NCBI GenBank assembly: GCA_002402825.1
Contig: DHGP01000017.1
Location: 37,811 to 87,956 of the forward strand
Direction of reading: 5' to 3'
Length of the DNA: 50,146 nucleotides
From: Firmicutes bacterium UBA4795
GTDB taxonomy: Bacteria; Bacillota; Desulfotomaculia; Desulfotomaculales; Nap2-2B
This document shows positions 38,880 through 45,955 of the stretch, piece after piece. The notes below the pieces were generated by a model. The model worked only from the letters and a program-made list of their open reading frames with translations, was not told where the DNA came from and made no database searches. Numbering within the stretch: the stretch's first letter is position 1; every line of letters begins with the position of its first letter. The translations under genes and the position numbers were made by a program.

Positions 38880-38959
38880 ACAAGATATTATCTTGTTTGT
38901 TATTATAAAGCAAATAAAAACATACTTGTATCATAACGCTATCATAACGATTTTATCAA
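38880..38959 (-). promoter_or_regulatory. Promoter and palindromic operator of the main element operon
   Basis: Minus-strand TTGATA (38954-38959), 18 nt, TATGAT (38930-38935) form a plausible promoter, and a second -10 TATAAT lies at 38902-38907. The perfect 17-bp palindrome ACAAGATA-T-TATCTTGT occupies 38880-38896, just downstream. The direct repeat TATCATAACG occurs twice at 38929-38949. Confidence 0.55.
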
Positions 38960-38974
38960 ACGGTGGGGTTTTTC

Positions 38975-39841
38975 ATGTTTCACTCCCTGGTTTTCCAAGA
39001 CAGCTTAATCCCCGGCAAAGTTATAAAAACAAGGGAATACACTTTCACTAAGAAGGAGAAAGCAATTTTTGATGTTGAGGTAATAAAAAAGTACCCTGTT
39101 GGTGTCCTTGCTGAGTTAAAACACGGCAAAAAAACTATAAAGGATGTTGTTGGAATAGCAAGCCGTTTCGCTAGATTAAAGGACTTGAAAGACATTCATG
39201 ATTTTGCCAATACTTACGGTCTTTTAGGAGTTAAAGAAATGCCTGCAGCCTTTGGAGAACCCCCGGTTTATGGAATAACATGGTTTGAACCCCTGGAAAT
39301 ATGGACATATCACATCCACGTTGTCCGCCATTTGCTGGCCGTTTTTACGGCGCTTTACAAAAGGGCAAAGGGGGGAGATTCAGAAATAGAAGGCAGGCTA
39401 ATTGAAACCAGAGAGGAGGACAAATTCATACCTTATAAGGGATACTGGCGCGATGACAAAGTCATAACTGTTAGCTGGCCAGGGGGACACTTTCCAGTAA
39501 TCGAATTTTTACCACCTCACGTCCCAGAAGAAGAAGAAGCGGTGTTGGCCTTTCTAGCCAACATCATCAGCGTTAATTTAGAAGGAGGGATTTTTTTAGG
39601 TATCGGGCAGATAAAAAAGGCGCTCACCAAAACAGGTTTTGAAGTCCTGGAACGCAGGACAACACCATATCTATTGGCGGCCATTTATTACGACTTATGG
39701 CGATTGATCACCGAAAACAAAAAGATGATTTTTTGCGCTTACAGAAACTGCCGCCTGCCTATAGAAAAAAGCGGTAGGAGTAAGTATTGCAACGCTGCCT
39801 GCAGGCAGGCAGAATATAGAGAACGAAAAAAAGGAAGCTAA
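38975..39841 (+). CDS. Hypothetical protein with C-terminal CGNR-like zinc finger
   Basis: About 288 residues, divergent from the main operon. The first 230 residues have no family I recognise (EPLEIWTYHIHVVRHLLAVF is helical). The last 35 contain CAYRNCRLPIEKSGRSKYCN, then AACRQAEYRERKK, the CxxxxC...YC..CR pattern of CGNR-type zinc fingers that bind DNA. ATG 6 nt after GGTGGGG; a GTG four codons earlier would overlap it. Its place next to the divergent promoter suggests the element's master regulator, as repressors stand there in phage islands. Confidence 0.7.
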   Translation: MFHSLVFQDSLIPGKVIKTREYTFTKKEKAIFDVEVIKKYPVGVLAELKHGKKTIKDVVGIASRFARLKDLKDIHDFANTYGLLGVKEMPAAFGEPPVYGITWFEPLEIWTYHIHVVRHLLAVFTALYKRAKGGDSEIEGRLIETREEDKFIPYKGYWRDDKVITVSWPGGHFPVIEFLPPHVPEEEEAVLAFLANIISVNLEGGIFLGIGQIKKALTKTGFEVLERRTTPYLLAAIYYDLWRLITENKKMIFCAYRNCRLPIEKSGRSKYCNAACRQAEYRERKKGS

Positions 39842-39853
39842 AAACAGAACGGT

Positions 39854-40048
39854 TTGCTTCTTTTGAAAGAAGCGGCCCGCTACCTTCGCATCAATAAACA
39901 AACCATATTACGTCTTTTGTTAAAAGGTGAAATCAATTATCTGGTATCAGGCAATGAGGTTTTCCTTGATACTGAAGAATTAGACAGGTGGCTTGAAAAA
40001 GCAGAAAAACTGACCATGCTCAAAATTATTTACAGAACAGGGGGGTAA
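39854..40048 (+). CDS. Excisionase-type helix-turn-helix protein before the integrase
   Basis: A 64-residue frame starting with TTG: LKEAARYLRINKQTILRLLL, then KGEINYLVSGNEVFLDTEEL, a winged helix of the excisionase class. No good ribosome site is seen; it starts 12 nt after the zinc-finger gene, so coupling is likely. It ends 5 nt before the integrase ATG. This makes four such proteins in one element, together with 28296-28469, 38411-38677 and 38662-38850. Confidence 0.7.
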   Translation: MLLLKEAARYLRINKQTILRLLLKGEINYLVSGNEVFLDTEELDRWLEKAEKLTMLKIIYRTGG

Positions 40049-40053
40049 TTAAA

Positions 40054-41241
40054 ATGGCAGGGTATTATGAAAAAACTAAATCAGGTAAGTACCGTCTTTT
40101 TGCCAGCGCCGGGCAAGGGCCGGGAGGGAAGCGTAAACGGCTAACAAAAACGGTAGAAGCACGGTCCGACAGGGAAGCAGAAAAACTGCTTGCGCAGTTC
40201 GTTGCCGAGGTAGAAAGAGGTCAGTATATTGAACCATCAAAGATCACCTTCAAGGAATTTACGGAACGGTGGATTAAAAACTATGCAGAAAAAAACCTTG
40301 CACCGAAAACTTTATTCCGGTATAAGCAAATGCTTGAAACAAGAGTATTTCCGGCAATGGGGCATTTAAAGGTCGAACAGGTAAGGCCAGTCCACTTAAT
40401 GGAATTTTACGCCAACTTACAAGAAGAAGGAGTAAGGTTTGACGGTAAAAAGGAGGCGTTATCTAATCAAACCATCCTCCATCATCACCGCCTGCTATCA
40501 ACAATTTTTAATGATGCTGTAGAGTGGGAGGTAATCCCTACCAACCCGGCAGCAAAGGTCAAACCCCCGAAGGTAAAAAGAAAACAAGCTGACTTTTATG
40601 GAGAAGAACAAATGGCAAACTTATTTACCGCTTTAGGAGAAGAAGACTTAAAGCATAAAACCCTTGTTACTTTGGCTTTATTTACCGGCCTAAGAAGGGG
40701 TGAATTAATGGGCCTGGAATGGTCTGATGTGGATTTTGAAAACAACACCATCATAGTAAGGCGAACTAGCCAATACCTGCCGGGGAAAGGGACATTTACT
40801 AAAGACACAAAAACCGAAATGTCCAAAAGAACGATTACCGTACCCGGTTCAGTCATTTCCCTGTTGAAAGAATATCGAAAGCAGTGGGTTGAAAACAAGC
40901 TTAAAGTGGGTGATATGTGGCAGGGTTCGAACCGGTTGTTTACCACCTGGAACGGGAAGCCAGGACATCCGGAATGGCCTTCTCAATGGTTTTCAAAATT
41001 TATCAGAAAGCACAAATTGCCTCACCTTACCTTTCACGGTTTACGCCATACCGCAGCAACAATATTAATAAACCAGGGAGTACCAGCAAAAAACATAAGT
41101 GCCAGGTTAGGGCACAGCAATATATCAACCACAATGGACATATACGGCCACATATTAAAGAGTGCAGACAAGGAAGCGGCAGACAGACTTGAACAGGTTT
41201 ACCAAAAAATAAAGATCAACGGGGTAAAAGAACGAACCTAA
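40054..41241 (+). CDS. int: Tyrosine-type site-specific integrase
   Basis: A 395-residue phage-type integrase. An N-terminal arm-binding domain (residues 1-55), a SAM-like core-binding domain (about 65-165) and the catalytic domain with R214 (TGLRRGEL), H328 and R331 (FHGLRHTA), H354 (LGHS) and the tyrosine nucleophile Y364 (MDIYGH). ATG after GGGGGG with 8 nt spacing. It lies 95 bp from the right attachment site and next to arm-like sites, as usual for tRNA-targeting elements. Confidence 0.95.
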   Translation: MAGYYEKTKSGKYRLFASAGQGPGGKRKRLTKTVEARSDREAEKLLAQFVAEVERGQYIEPSKITFKEFTERWIKNYAEKNLAPKTLFRYKQMLETRVFPAMGHLKVEQVRPVHLMEFYANLQEEGVRFDGKKEALSNQTILHHHRLLSTIFNDAVEWEVIPTNPAAKVKPPKVKRKQADFYGEEQMANLFTALGEEDLKHKTLVTLALFTGLRRGELMGLEWSDVDFENNTIIVRRTSQYLPGKGTFTKDTKTEMSKRTITVPGSVISLLKEYRKQWVENKLKVGDMWQGSNRLFTTWNGKPGHPEWPSQWFSKFIRKHKLPHLTFHGLRHTAATILINQGVPAKNISARLGHSNISTTMDIYGHILKSADKEAADRLEQVYQKIKINGVKERT

Positions 41242-41258
41242 CGATTATATTTTTTAAC

Positions 41259-41284
41259 TTTGGCACACTTTTGGCACACTTTTT
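41259..41284. promoter_or_regulatory. Tandem integrase arm-site candidates, right end
   Basis: A 26-bp block of two TTTGGCACAC units identical to 27754-27779 at the other end. It lies between the integrase stop and the attachment site. Confidence 0.65.
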
Positions 41285-41312
41285 GGCTTGTTTAAAATTT
41301 GCTTAAAAATGG

Positions 41313-41336
41313 AAAACCCCGCAATTCCTTGCGGGG
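41313..41336 (-). terminator. Terminator after tRNA-Arg
   Basis: On the minus strand CCCCGCAA pairs with TTGCGGGG around a 4-nt loop and is followed by TTTT. It is brought by the element, directly beside the right attachment site; it may also stop the integrase transcript. Confidence 0.8.
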
Positions 41337-41397
41337 CCTAATTTTCTCTGGTGCGCCCGGAGGGACTCGAACCCCCGGCACGCGGTTTAGGAAACCG
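41337..41397. repeat. Right attachment site: 61-bp direct repeat
   Basis: Identical to 27584-27644. It covers the 3' 49 bases of the intact tRNA-Arg plus 12 bases beyond. The symmetric anticodon arm (CGGTTTCCTAAACCG) lies at its tRNA-internal end. Confidence 0.95.
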
Positions 41398-41425
41398 CTG
41401 CTCTATCCACCTGAGCTACGGGCGC
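41349..41425 (-). tRNA. tRNA-Arg (anticodon CCU)
   Basis: A 77-nt cloverleaf with encoded CCA: acceptor GCGCCCG/CGGGCGC, D stem GCTC/GAGC, anticodon stem GCGGT/ACCGC with loop TTCCTAA (anticodon CCT) and T arm GGGGG-TTCGAGT-CCCTC. It decodes AGG. Its 3' part is the integration target of the element. Confidence 0.98.
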
Positions 41426-41480
41426 GTCATACTTATGCTTTGAGAAACTTTATTAATTTTATCATACCCACTGTATAAAA

Positions 41481-42560
41481 TTATGTCAAGCAGCGAAAAT
41501 CCACGTTATCAATACCAACGGTGCTGTTATTACCGGTTGCGGGAGAAAAGATGAAACGTACTTCTGCCCGGGCTGTGCCGGCAGGGCTTAACCCTGTCGT
41601 AAGGGTATATGAAGTATACTGTTCAGGTATGGCGGTCTGGTTAAAAATAGGGTCGGCCCGGCTAATAAAGTTGCCTTTAGCGTTATAAAAAAATACTTCT
41701 GCCCCCAGGGTAAAATTAGCCCTTGGCGGTGTTTGTGGAATTTCGCGCGCCCAAAATTCAAGCCGGAACAAACGCCTTGGCAACCCGCTTACCATTTGAA
41801 TTAAGGCAGCCCGTTGGTTATGTACCGTTCCTAATTCGGCCGCAAAAGAACCTGACTTGCTTAAGCGGGTACGGTTTAAATTTGTTCCCTGCCAACCGGA
41901 AGGAGTGTTCTGGTTTAGCCAGTTTTCCAGGCCGGGATTGTTTAAAAGGTTATCACTCGGACAGGTAATTGGCGGCGGTAAAGGAGCCGGGGCCAAACGA
42001 ATCCTGATGGCCGTGGAAATAAACCGGCGGCGTAATTCTTCGGCTAAATTGTAACCGCGGACAATATACGAACCTGGAGCCACCAATTGCCCGGAGTTGT
42101 TCCGTTGGTCCCATAGGGCGCTAAATATTTGCGCTTCCCCGGGACGTATAGATATTCTTTCCATCACCTGGGCAAAAAACTGATCTTCCGACCAGCGCCA
42201 TATTTCCCGGTTGTCTTTTAAAACAACAAAATCGAAACGTTGGGCGCTCCGGTAATTTAAAGTAACCGAGGCGGAGGTAATATTTATTTTGGTCAGGGTA
42301 AAAAGAATAGGTTCTCTTCGTAAAAAACGGGCTTTCTCGGTAGTTAAAATATAAAGAAGACCATCAAAAATCCGGGTAGTGTAAGGGTCATTTTCCACCT
42401 CTGGTTCTTCAGTTTCTAAATCAAGATACAGTTTCATTCCCACCTTAATATTATCCGGGTCAGGAATATCATTTAAAGTTAAAATCTTTTCCAGCGTTGT
42501 GTTAAAACGACGGGCAATTAAGAAGAGCGTATCCTGGGGTTGAACGTAATAAACGAACAA
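41481..42560 (-). CDS. LysM-domain protein with BsuPI-like and C-terminal beta domain
   Basis: About 359 residues. A LysM domain opens it (YYVQPQDTLFLIARRFNTTL, LNDIPDPDNIKVGMKLYLD). A middle beta domain (EPILFTLTKINITSASVTLN, RFDFVVLKDNREIWRWSED, LVAPGSYIVRGYNL) resembles the BsuPI/intracellular proteinase-inhibitor fold. After a proline linker, the last 130 residues look like a carbohydrate-binding jelly roll (LLNNPGLENWLNQNTPSGWQ). No signal peptide, so it may be a spore-coat or cortex-associated protein; that is inference. I chose the TTG 5 nt after GGGGGAGG rather than an earlier TTG. The gap 42603-42813 holds no gene I can support. Confidence 0.8.
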   Translation of the reverse strand: MFVYYVQPQDTLFLIARRFNTTLEKILTLNDIPDPDNIKVGMKLYLDLETEEPEVENDPYTTRIFDGLLYILTTEKARFLRREPILFTLTKINITSASVTLNYRSAQRFDFVVLKDNREIWRWSEDQFFAQVMERISIRPGEAQIFSALWDQRNNSGQLVAPGSYIVRGYNLAEELRRRFISTAIRIRLAPAPLPPPITCPSDNLLNNPGLENWLNQNTPSGWQGTNLNRTRLSKSGSFAAELGTVHNQRAALIQMVSGLPRRLFRLEFWAREIPQTPPRANFTLGAEVFFYNAKGNFISRADPIFNQTAIPEQYTSYTLTTGLSPAGTARAEVRFIFSPATGNNSTVGIDNVDFRCLT

Positions 42561-42813
42561 AAAATCCTCCCCCTTTTTATTAGTCTTTATTGCCTGGCTC
42601 AAAGCTGATTTAAAAGTTAGGCAGTTGCTTTATTTTATACTATGAATCTTTACCTTGGCTTGCGTCATAAAAAAGTAAACCCAAACATAAGTATTCAGCG
42701 CAAGCCGTTTGCTTACGGATAACAAAGCCCCTTCACTGGTTAACTGAATATTTACATCCAAACTTAGAAACATTTATTACTTATAAAATAAGGAAGGTAA
42801 TTTTTTACTATGG

Positions 42814-43218
42814 TTAACCGGCTATTATTTTGACCAACACTTTTCTTTGTCTGGGCCCGTCAAATTCGCAAAAGAAAATGCCCTGCCAGGTACCCAGCAC
42901 CAGCCGGCCGTCGTTGATTAAAACAACCTGGGAAGCGCCTAAAATACTGGCTTTGATGTGGGCAGCGGCATTTCCTTCTGTGTGCCGGTAGTTGTCCTGC
43001 CAGGGAGCCAACTTGTCTAACTGTTTTATAATGTCCTGAACCACACTGGGGTCAGCGTTCTCATTAATGGTAATGGCGGCAGTAGTGTGGGGCGCATAAA
43101 GATGACATATTCCTTCCGGTATACCAGCTCCGGCTACCAGTTGCTTTACCTGACTGGTAATGTCTATAAATTGCGTCCGGAAAGAAGTTTTTACATTAAG
43201 GACGTTATAATTACCCAT
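42814..43218 (-). CDS. YjbQ/UPF0047 family protein
   Basis: A 134-residue member of the YjbQ family, with GICHLYAPHTTAAITINENA, LDKLAPWQDNYRHTEGNAAA and HIKASILGASQVVLINDGRL, then GTWQGIFFCEFDGPR. The conserved HTT/E and H-x-E-x-N residues are present. The family shows weak thiamine-phosphate synthase activity in other bacteria; its true role is unsettled. ATG after AGAGG. It appears monocistronic. Confidence 0.9.
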   Translation of the reverse strand: MGNYNVLNVKTSFRTQFIDITSQVKQLVAGAGIPEGICHLYAPHTTAAITINENADPSVVQDIIKQLDKLAPWQDNYRHTEGNAAAHIKASILGASQVVLINDGRLVLGTWQGIFFCEFDGPRQRKVLVKIIAG

Positions 43219-43396
43219 CCTCTATAACCCCCTAATTTTTTTAGTGTTTAATACAACTATGTAATAAAGACTATACTACCCCATTTATCTTTTAATTTTG
43301 TCAATCAAAATTAGCTCTTTCACGAAAAAAAACGAATTTTTTGGGTCGAGTCATAAAATTTATAAAAGTTTATTTCGTAAAATTATAACCCAAAGT

Positions 43397-44650
43397 TTAA
43401 TTTGCTGTTAAGGCCTTATAGGCATTTGCTCGCCCGATAGGCGGGTCAAAGCCTTCGGTTGGGTCGGTTCCTTTTTCCAGCTTTTCTCTAACCTTTGCAT
43501 TGCTTATTCCAGGGTATTTGGCCATGACCAGGGCGGCTATTCCAGCAACGTGAGGGCTGGCCATGGAAGTACCCATTAAATAATCGTAATTAAGGGCTAT
43601 ACCATAGTTATTAAGAAAATTTTCGTGATTTGGGGTGGTGGAGAAAATATTCATTCCTGGGGCGGCAAGATCAACCCAGTTACCATAGTTGGAAAAAAAA
43701 GTCCTAGTGTCGTTTTCGTCAGTAGCTCCTACCGCAACACAGTTTTGGTAAAAAGCAGGGTAAACAGGGTTAGAACAACCTTCGTTGCCTGCAGCGGCCA
43801 CAAGTACAGCTCCCTTTCTCCAGGCGTAATCGACGGCCATTTTAAGCGTCTTTGAAGGTTGGTCCCCGGCCAGGCTTAGATTAATCACTTTGGCTCCTTT
43901 ATTCACAGACCAAGTTATACCCTGGGCTACCCAGCTATAATAGCCACTGCCATCATCCCCCAGCACTTTAATGTTCATCAGGGGACAATTATAACCAGTG
44001 CTGGCCACCCCTTTGTTATTGTTGGTGCTGGCTGCCGCAATCCCGGCCACATGGGTGCCGTGGCCGAACATATCGTCTGCTGTTTCACTAAAGGTAAGGT
44101 TTTTATTGAGCATAATTTTAGAGGACAGGTCTTCGTGATCCTGGTCAATACCGGTGTCCAAAATGGCAATTTTTATTTTTTCACTCCCTTTAGTTATATC
44201 CCAGGCTTCCGGGGCGTCAATGTCAGCGTCATTGGTGCCGCCGGTTTGACCGGTGTTTTGAAGGCCCCACTGTAAATTAAAGTAAACATCGTTGGGTATA
44301 GAAATTGTCCGGGCAAAATAATCAGGTTCGGCAAATTCCACGTTAGGATTGCGCTGATAGGTGGATACTTTTTCCAGTACCTTGTTCTTTTCTACTTTAA
44401 CTATTTGCACATTTATTTCGGGGATGGTTTCGCTCACGTTACCCTTATTTTGTAAATGTACTTTTTCTATCTCGTTTTTGGTTGTCCCTGGTTTAAACTT
44501 GACCAGAATATGATCAGAAGCACAGATTTCTCCTTTTATCGAAGGCATAAAAGGACTTGGGGCAGCAAAACTTAAAGAAATAAATAAAAAGGCAATAAGA
44601 ATGCTTAATACCGGTAAAAAAACACGGGGAAATGCTCTTTTCGGGGACAT
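43397..44650 (-). CDS. Secreted subtilisin-like serine protease (S8)
   Basis: A 417-residue preproprotein. Residues 1-30 form a signal peptide (basic start, hydrophobic FLPVLSILIAFLFISLSFAA). Residues 45-110 are an I9-type propeptide inhibitor (ILVKFKPGTTKNEIEKVHL, VEFAEPDY). The catalytic domain has D165 (ILDTGID), H197 (GHGTHVAG), oxyanion N289 (AAGNEG) and S362 (GTSMASPHVAG), with thermitase-like spacing. It should be exported and self-activating. ATG with AAAGGAGG 8 nt upstream, 15 nt after a 33-codon small gene. Confidence 0.95.
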   Translation of the reverse strand: MSPKRAFPRVFLPVLSILIAFLFISLSFAAPSPFMPSIKGEICASDHILVKFKPGTTKNEIEKVHLQNKGNVSETIPEINVQIVKVEKNKVLEKVSTYQRNPNVEFAEPDYFARTISIPNDVYFNLQWGLQNTGQTGGTNDADIDAPEAWDITKGSEKIKIAILDTGIDQDHEDLSSKIMLNKNLTFSETADDMFGHGTHVAGIAAASTNNNKGVASTGYNCPLMNIKVLGDDGSGYYSWVAQGITWSVNKGAKVINLSLAGDQPSKTLKMAVDYAWRKGAVLVAAAGNEGCSNPVYPAFYQNCVAVGATDENDTRTFFSNYGNWVDLAAPGMNIFSTTPNHENFLNNYGIALNYDYLMGTSMASPHVAGIAALVMAKYPGISNAKVREKLEKGTDPTEGFDPPIGRANAYKALTAN

Positions 44651-44665
44651 AAAAAGACCTCCTTT

Positions 44666-44767
44666 TTAAAGAATTCTAAAGAATTTTAAAGAATAATACC
44701 TTCCAGTAATCTGATCCAAGCTTATTGTTTTATCGTCATGATTTTGCCGCTCCATTTTTACTGCCAT
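44666..44767 (-). CDS. 33-residue peptide upstream of the protease
   Basis: A short frame with a near-perfect ribosome site (GGGAGGTGATAA then ATG). Its product begins MAVKMERQNHDDKTISLDQI and ends in TGRYYSLKFFRIL. It stops 15 nt before the protease ATG, within the latter's leader, so the two are probably cotranscribed. Its end is coded by ATTCTTTAAA-like repeats. It may be a leader peptide or a secreted-signal precursor; I recognise no family. Confidence 0.6.
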   Translation of the reverse strand: MAVKMERQNHDDKTISLDQITGRYYSLKFFRIL

Positions 44768-44800
44768 TTATCACCTCCCTCTTTCTAGTTAGGTTAAAAA

Positions 44801-45535
44801 TCAAAGGGGTTTCATTTTTACTCTCCCCCAGGCAGCAAGCCTGTCCCCTTTAATGGCTAAGGCGCCTGTAACTTCAGGAATGCTGGCGGCAAAATTAACT
44901 GCTTTTTGTAAATCTGCTTCATTTTGGACTAGATTTCCGGCCGCAGTAGCTACTGCATCCGCTAGGGCGGCAGAAGGAGATAAAATTACCACCGCATCGG
45001 CTTTTCCAAAGCTTAAGGAATGGCCTACCGTACCTGAGGAAGTGCAGATACCTAAGGGAGTACCTTCAGGTATAATTTCCAGCGCCAAACGGTAGCTAAA
45101 AGGGGAAGGGCCGGCAAAAATACCAATTTGACGGCGGCAGGTGGTGCGCAAAAAAATATCCCCCCCATTTTCCACAATTACTTCTTTGCTTCGCTTAAGC
45201 AAGGCTTGTCCAATTTCTTCCGCAATGGCTCCAGCTACCGCCGCCATTGGACCAACGTTAGCTTTACCAGCTGCTAGGGCCATTTTATATACTAGGGGTG
45301 GCGCGTCAGGTAGTGGATTATAAGGACTTAAAGTTTTGTAGAAAAGCAGGTCTTTTTTAATGTACTCTTCTAAAGGGGTACGGCAATTACGTACTAAATG
45401 GAACACCCAATTTGCCAGTTTAGGAGAAAAACATTTCTGACTAACACCAATATCTAAATCAGTTTCTTTTACGACTACCTGAAAGTGAACCAGGTCTTTT
45501 TGGCGGTAAAGACAACGGTAATTACGGGCCGGCAA
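44801..45535 (-). CDS. UPF0280 family protein (homocysteine/sulfur-assimilation operon)
   Basis: A 244-residue UPF0280 protein with an ApbE-like plan: KANVGPMAAVAGAIAEEIGQ, VIVENGGDIFLRT, LGICTSSGTVGHSLSFGKAD and ADAVATAAGNLVQ. Its archaeal homologue lies beside the DUF39/NIL-ferredoxin pair that makes homocysteine from aspartate semialdehyde and sulfide. TTG start with GGAGG 10 nt upstream; it directly follows the NIL-ferredoxin gene. Confidence 0.85.
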   Translation of the reverse strand: MPARNYRCLYRQKDLVHFQVVVKETDLDIGVSQKCFSPKLANWVFHLVRNCRTPLEEYIKKDLLFYKTLSPYNPLPDAPPLVYKMALAAGKANVGPMAAVAGAIAEEIGQALLKRSKEVIVENGGDIFLRTTCRRQIGIFAGPSPFSYRLALEIIPEGTPLGICTSSGTVGHSLSFGKADAVVILSPSAALADAVATAAGNLVQNEADLQKAVNFAASIPEVTGALAIKGDRLAAWGRVKMKPL

Positions 45536-45937
45536 TTAGAATCGGACCTCCATTGCCCGCACAGGACATGCTTTTAGACATAAATAGCAAACTACACAAG
45601 CATCGCTGTCAAATTGTACCTCCATGGAGGGTCTTTTTAAATAAAGAGCTCCGGTAGGACAAATGGCCGTGCAGGCGCCGCAGTCCGTACATAAATCTTC
45701 GTTTCGGACTATTTCCTGCGTCAAATCTTGCACTACTACACCTTGGCGGCGCAAGTAATCTAAGCCAGCAGCGTATAAATCACCAATAACTTCCAGTACC
45801 ATGGTTCCTTCTTTTTGCGGGTTAACATTGGCTTTAAGGATATTAATAATTAAGTCATAATCTTTGACCAACCGGTAAATAATGGGTTTATCGGCAATAT
45901 CAGCGCTAAAGCGCAAGACTACTTTTTTTGGGGCCAT
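45536..45937 (-). CDS. NIL-domain ferredoxin
   Basis: A 133-residue protein: residues 1-75 are a NIL domain (VVLRFSADIADKPIIYRLVK, LEVIGDLYAAGLDYLRRQGV); residues 80-133 hold two [4Fe-4S] motifs (CTDCGACTAICP and CVVCYLCLKACP). It is the redox partner of the DUF39 enzyme in the homocysteine pathway of methanogens, and the same gene pair stands here. ATG after GGGAGG. Confidence 0.9.
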   Translation of the reverse strand: MAPKKVVLRFSADIADKPIIYRLVKDYDLIINILKANVNPQKEGTMVLEVIGDLYAAGLDYLRRQGVVVQDLTQEIVRNEDLCTDCGACTAICPTGALYLKRPSMEVQFDSDACVVCYLCLKACPVRAMEVRF

Positions 45938-45955
45938 AGTTTAAATTCCTCCCTA

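Larger units (their letters stand above)
27584..41397. mobile_element. Integrated phage-satellite-like element in tRNA-Arg(CCU)
   Basis: Bounded by 61-bp perfect direct repeats at the tRNA 3' end. It contains a tyrosine integrase next to the intact tRNA, Xis/AlpA-like proteins, a primase-helicase, an ArpU-like regulator, a small terminase, an HK97-type capsid protein and many small unknown genes. I find no large terminase, portal, head protease, tail, lysis, relaxase or conjugation genes in its 13.8 kb. The layout (int and regulators facing one way, replication and morphogenesis genes the other) resembles phage-inducible islands. A decayed prophage is the main alternative, but the main operon shows tight overlaps and intact frames. 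Confidence 0.85.
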
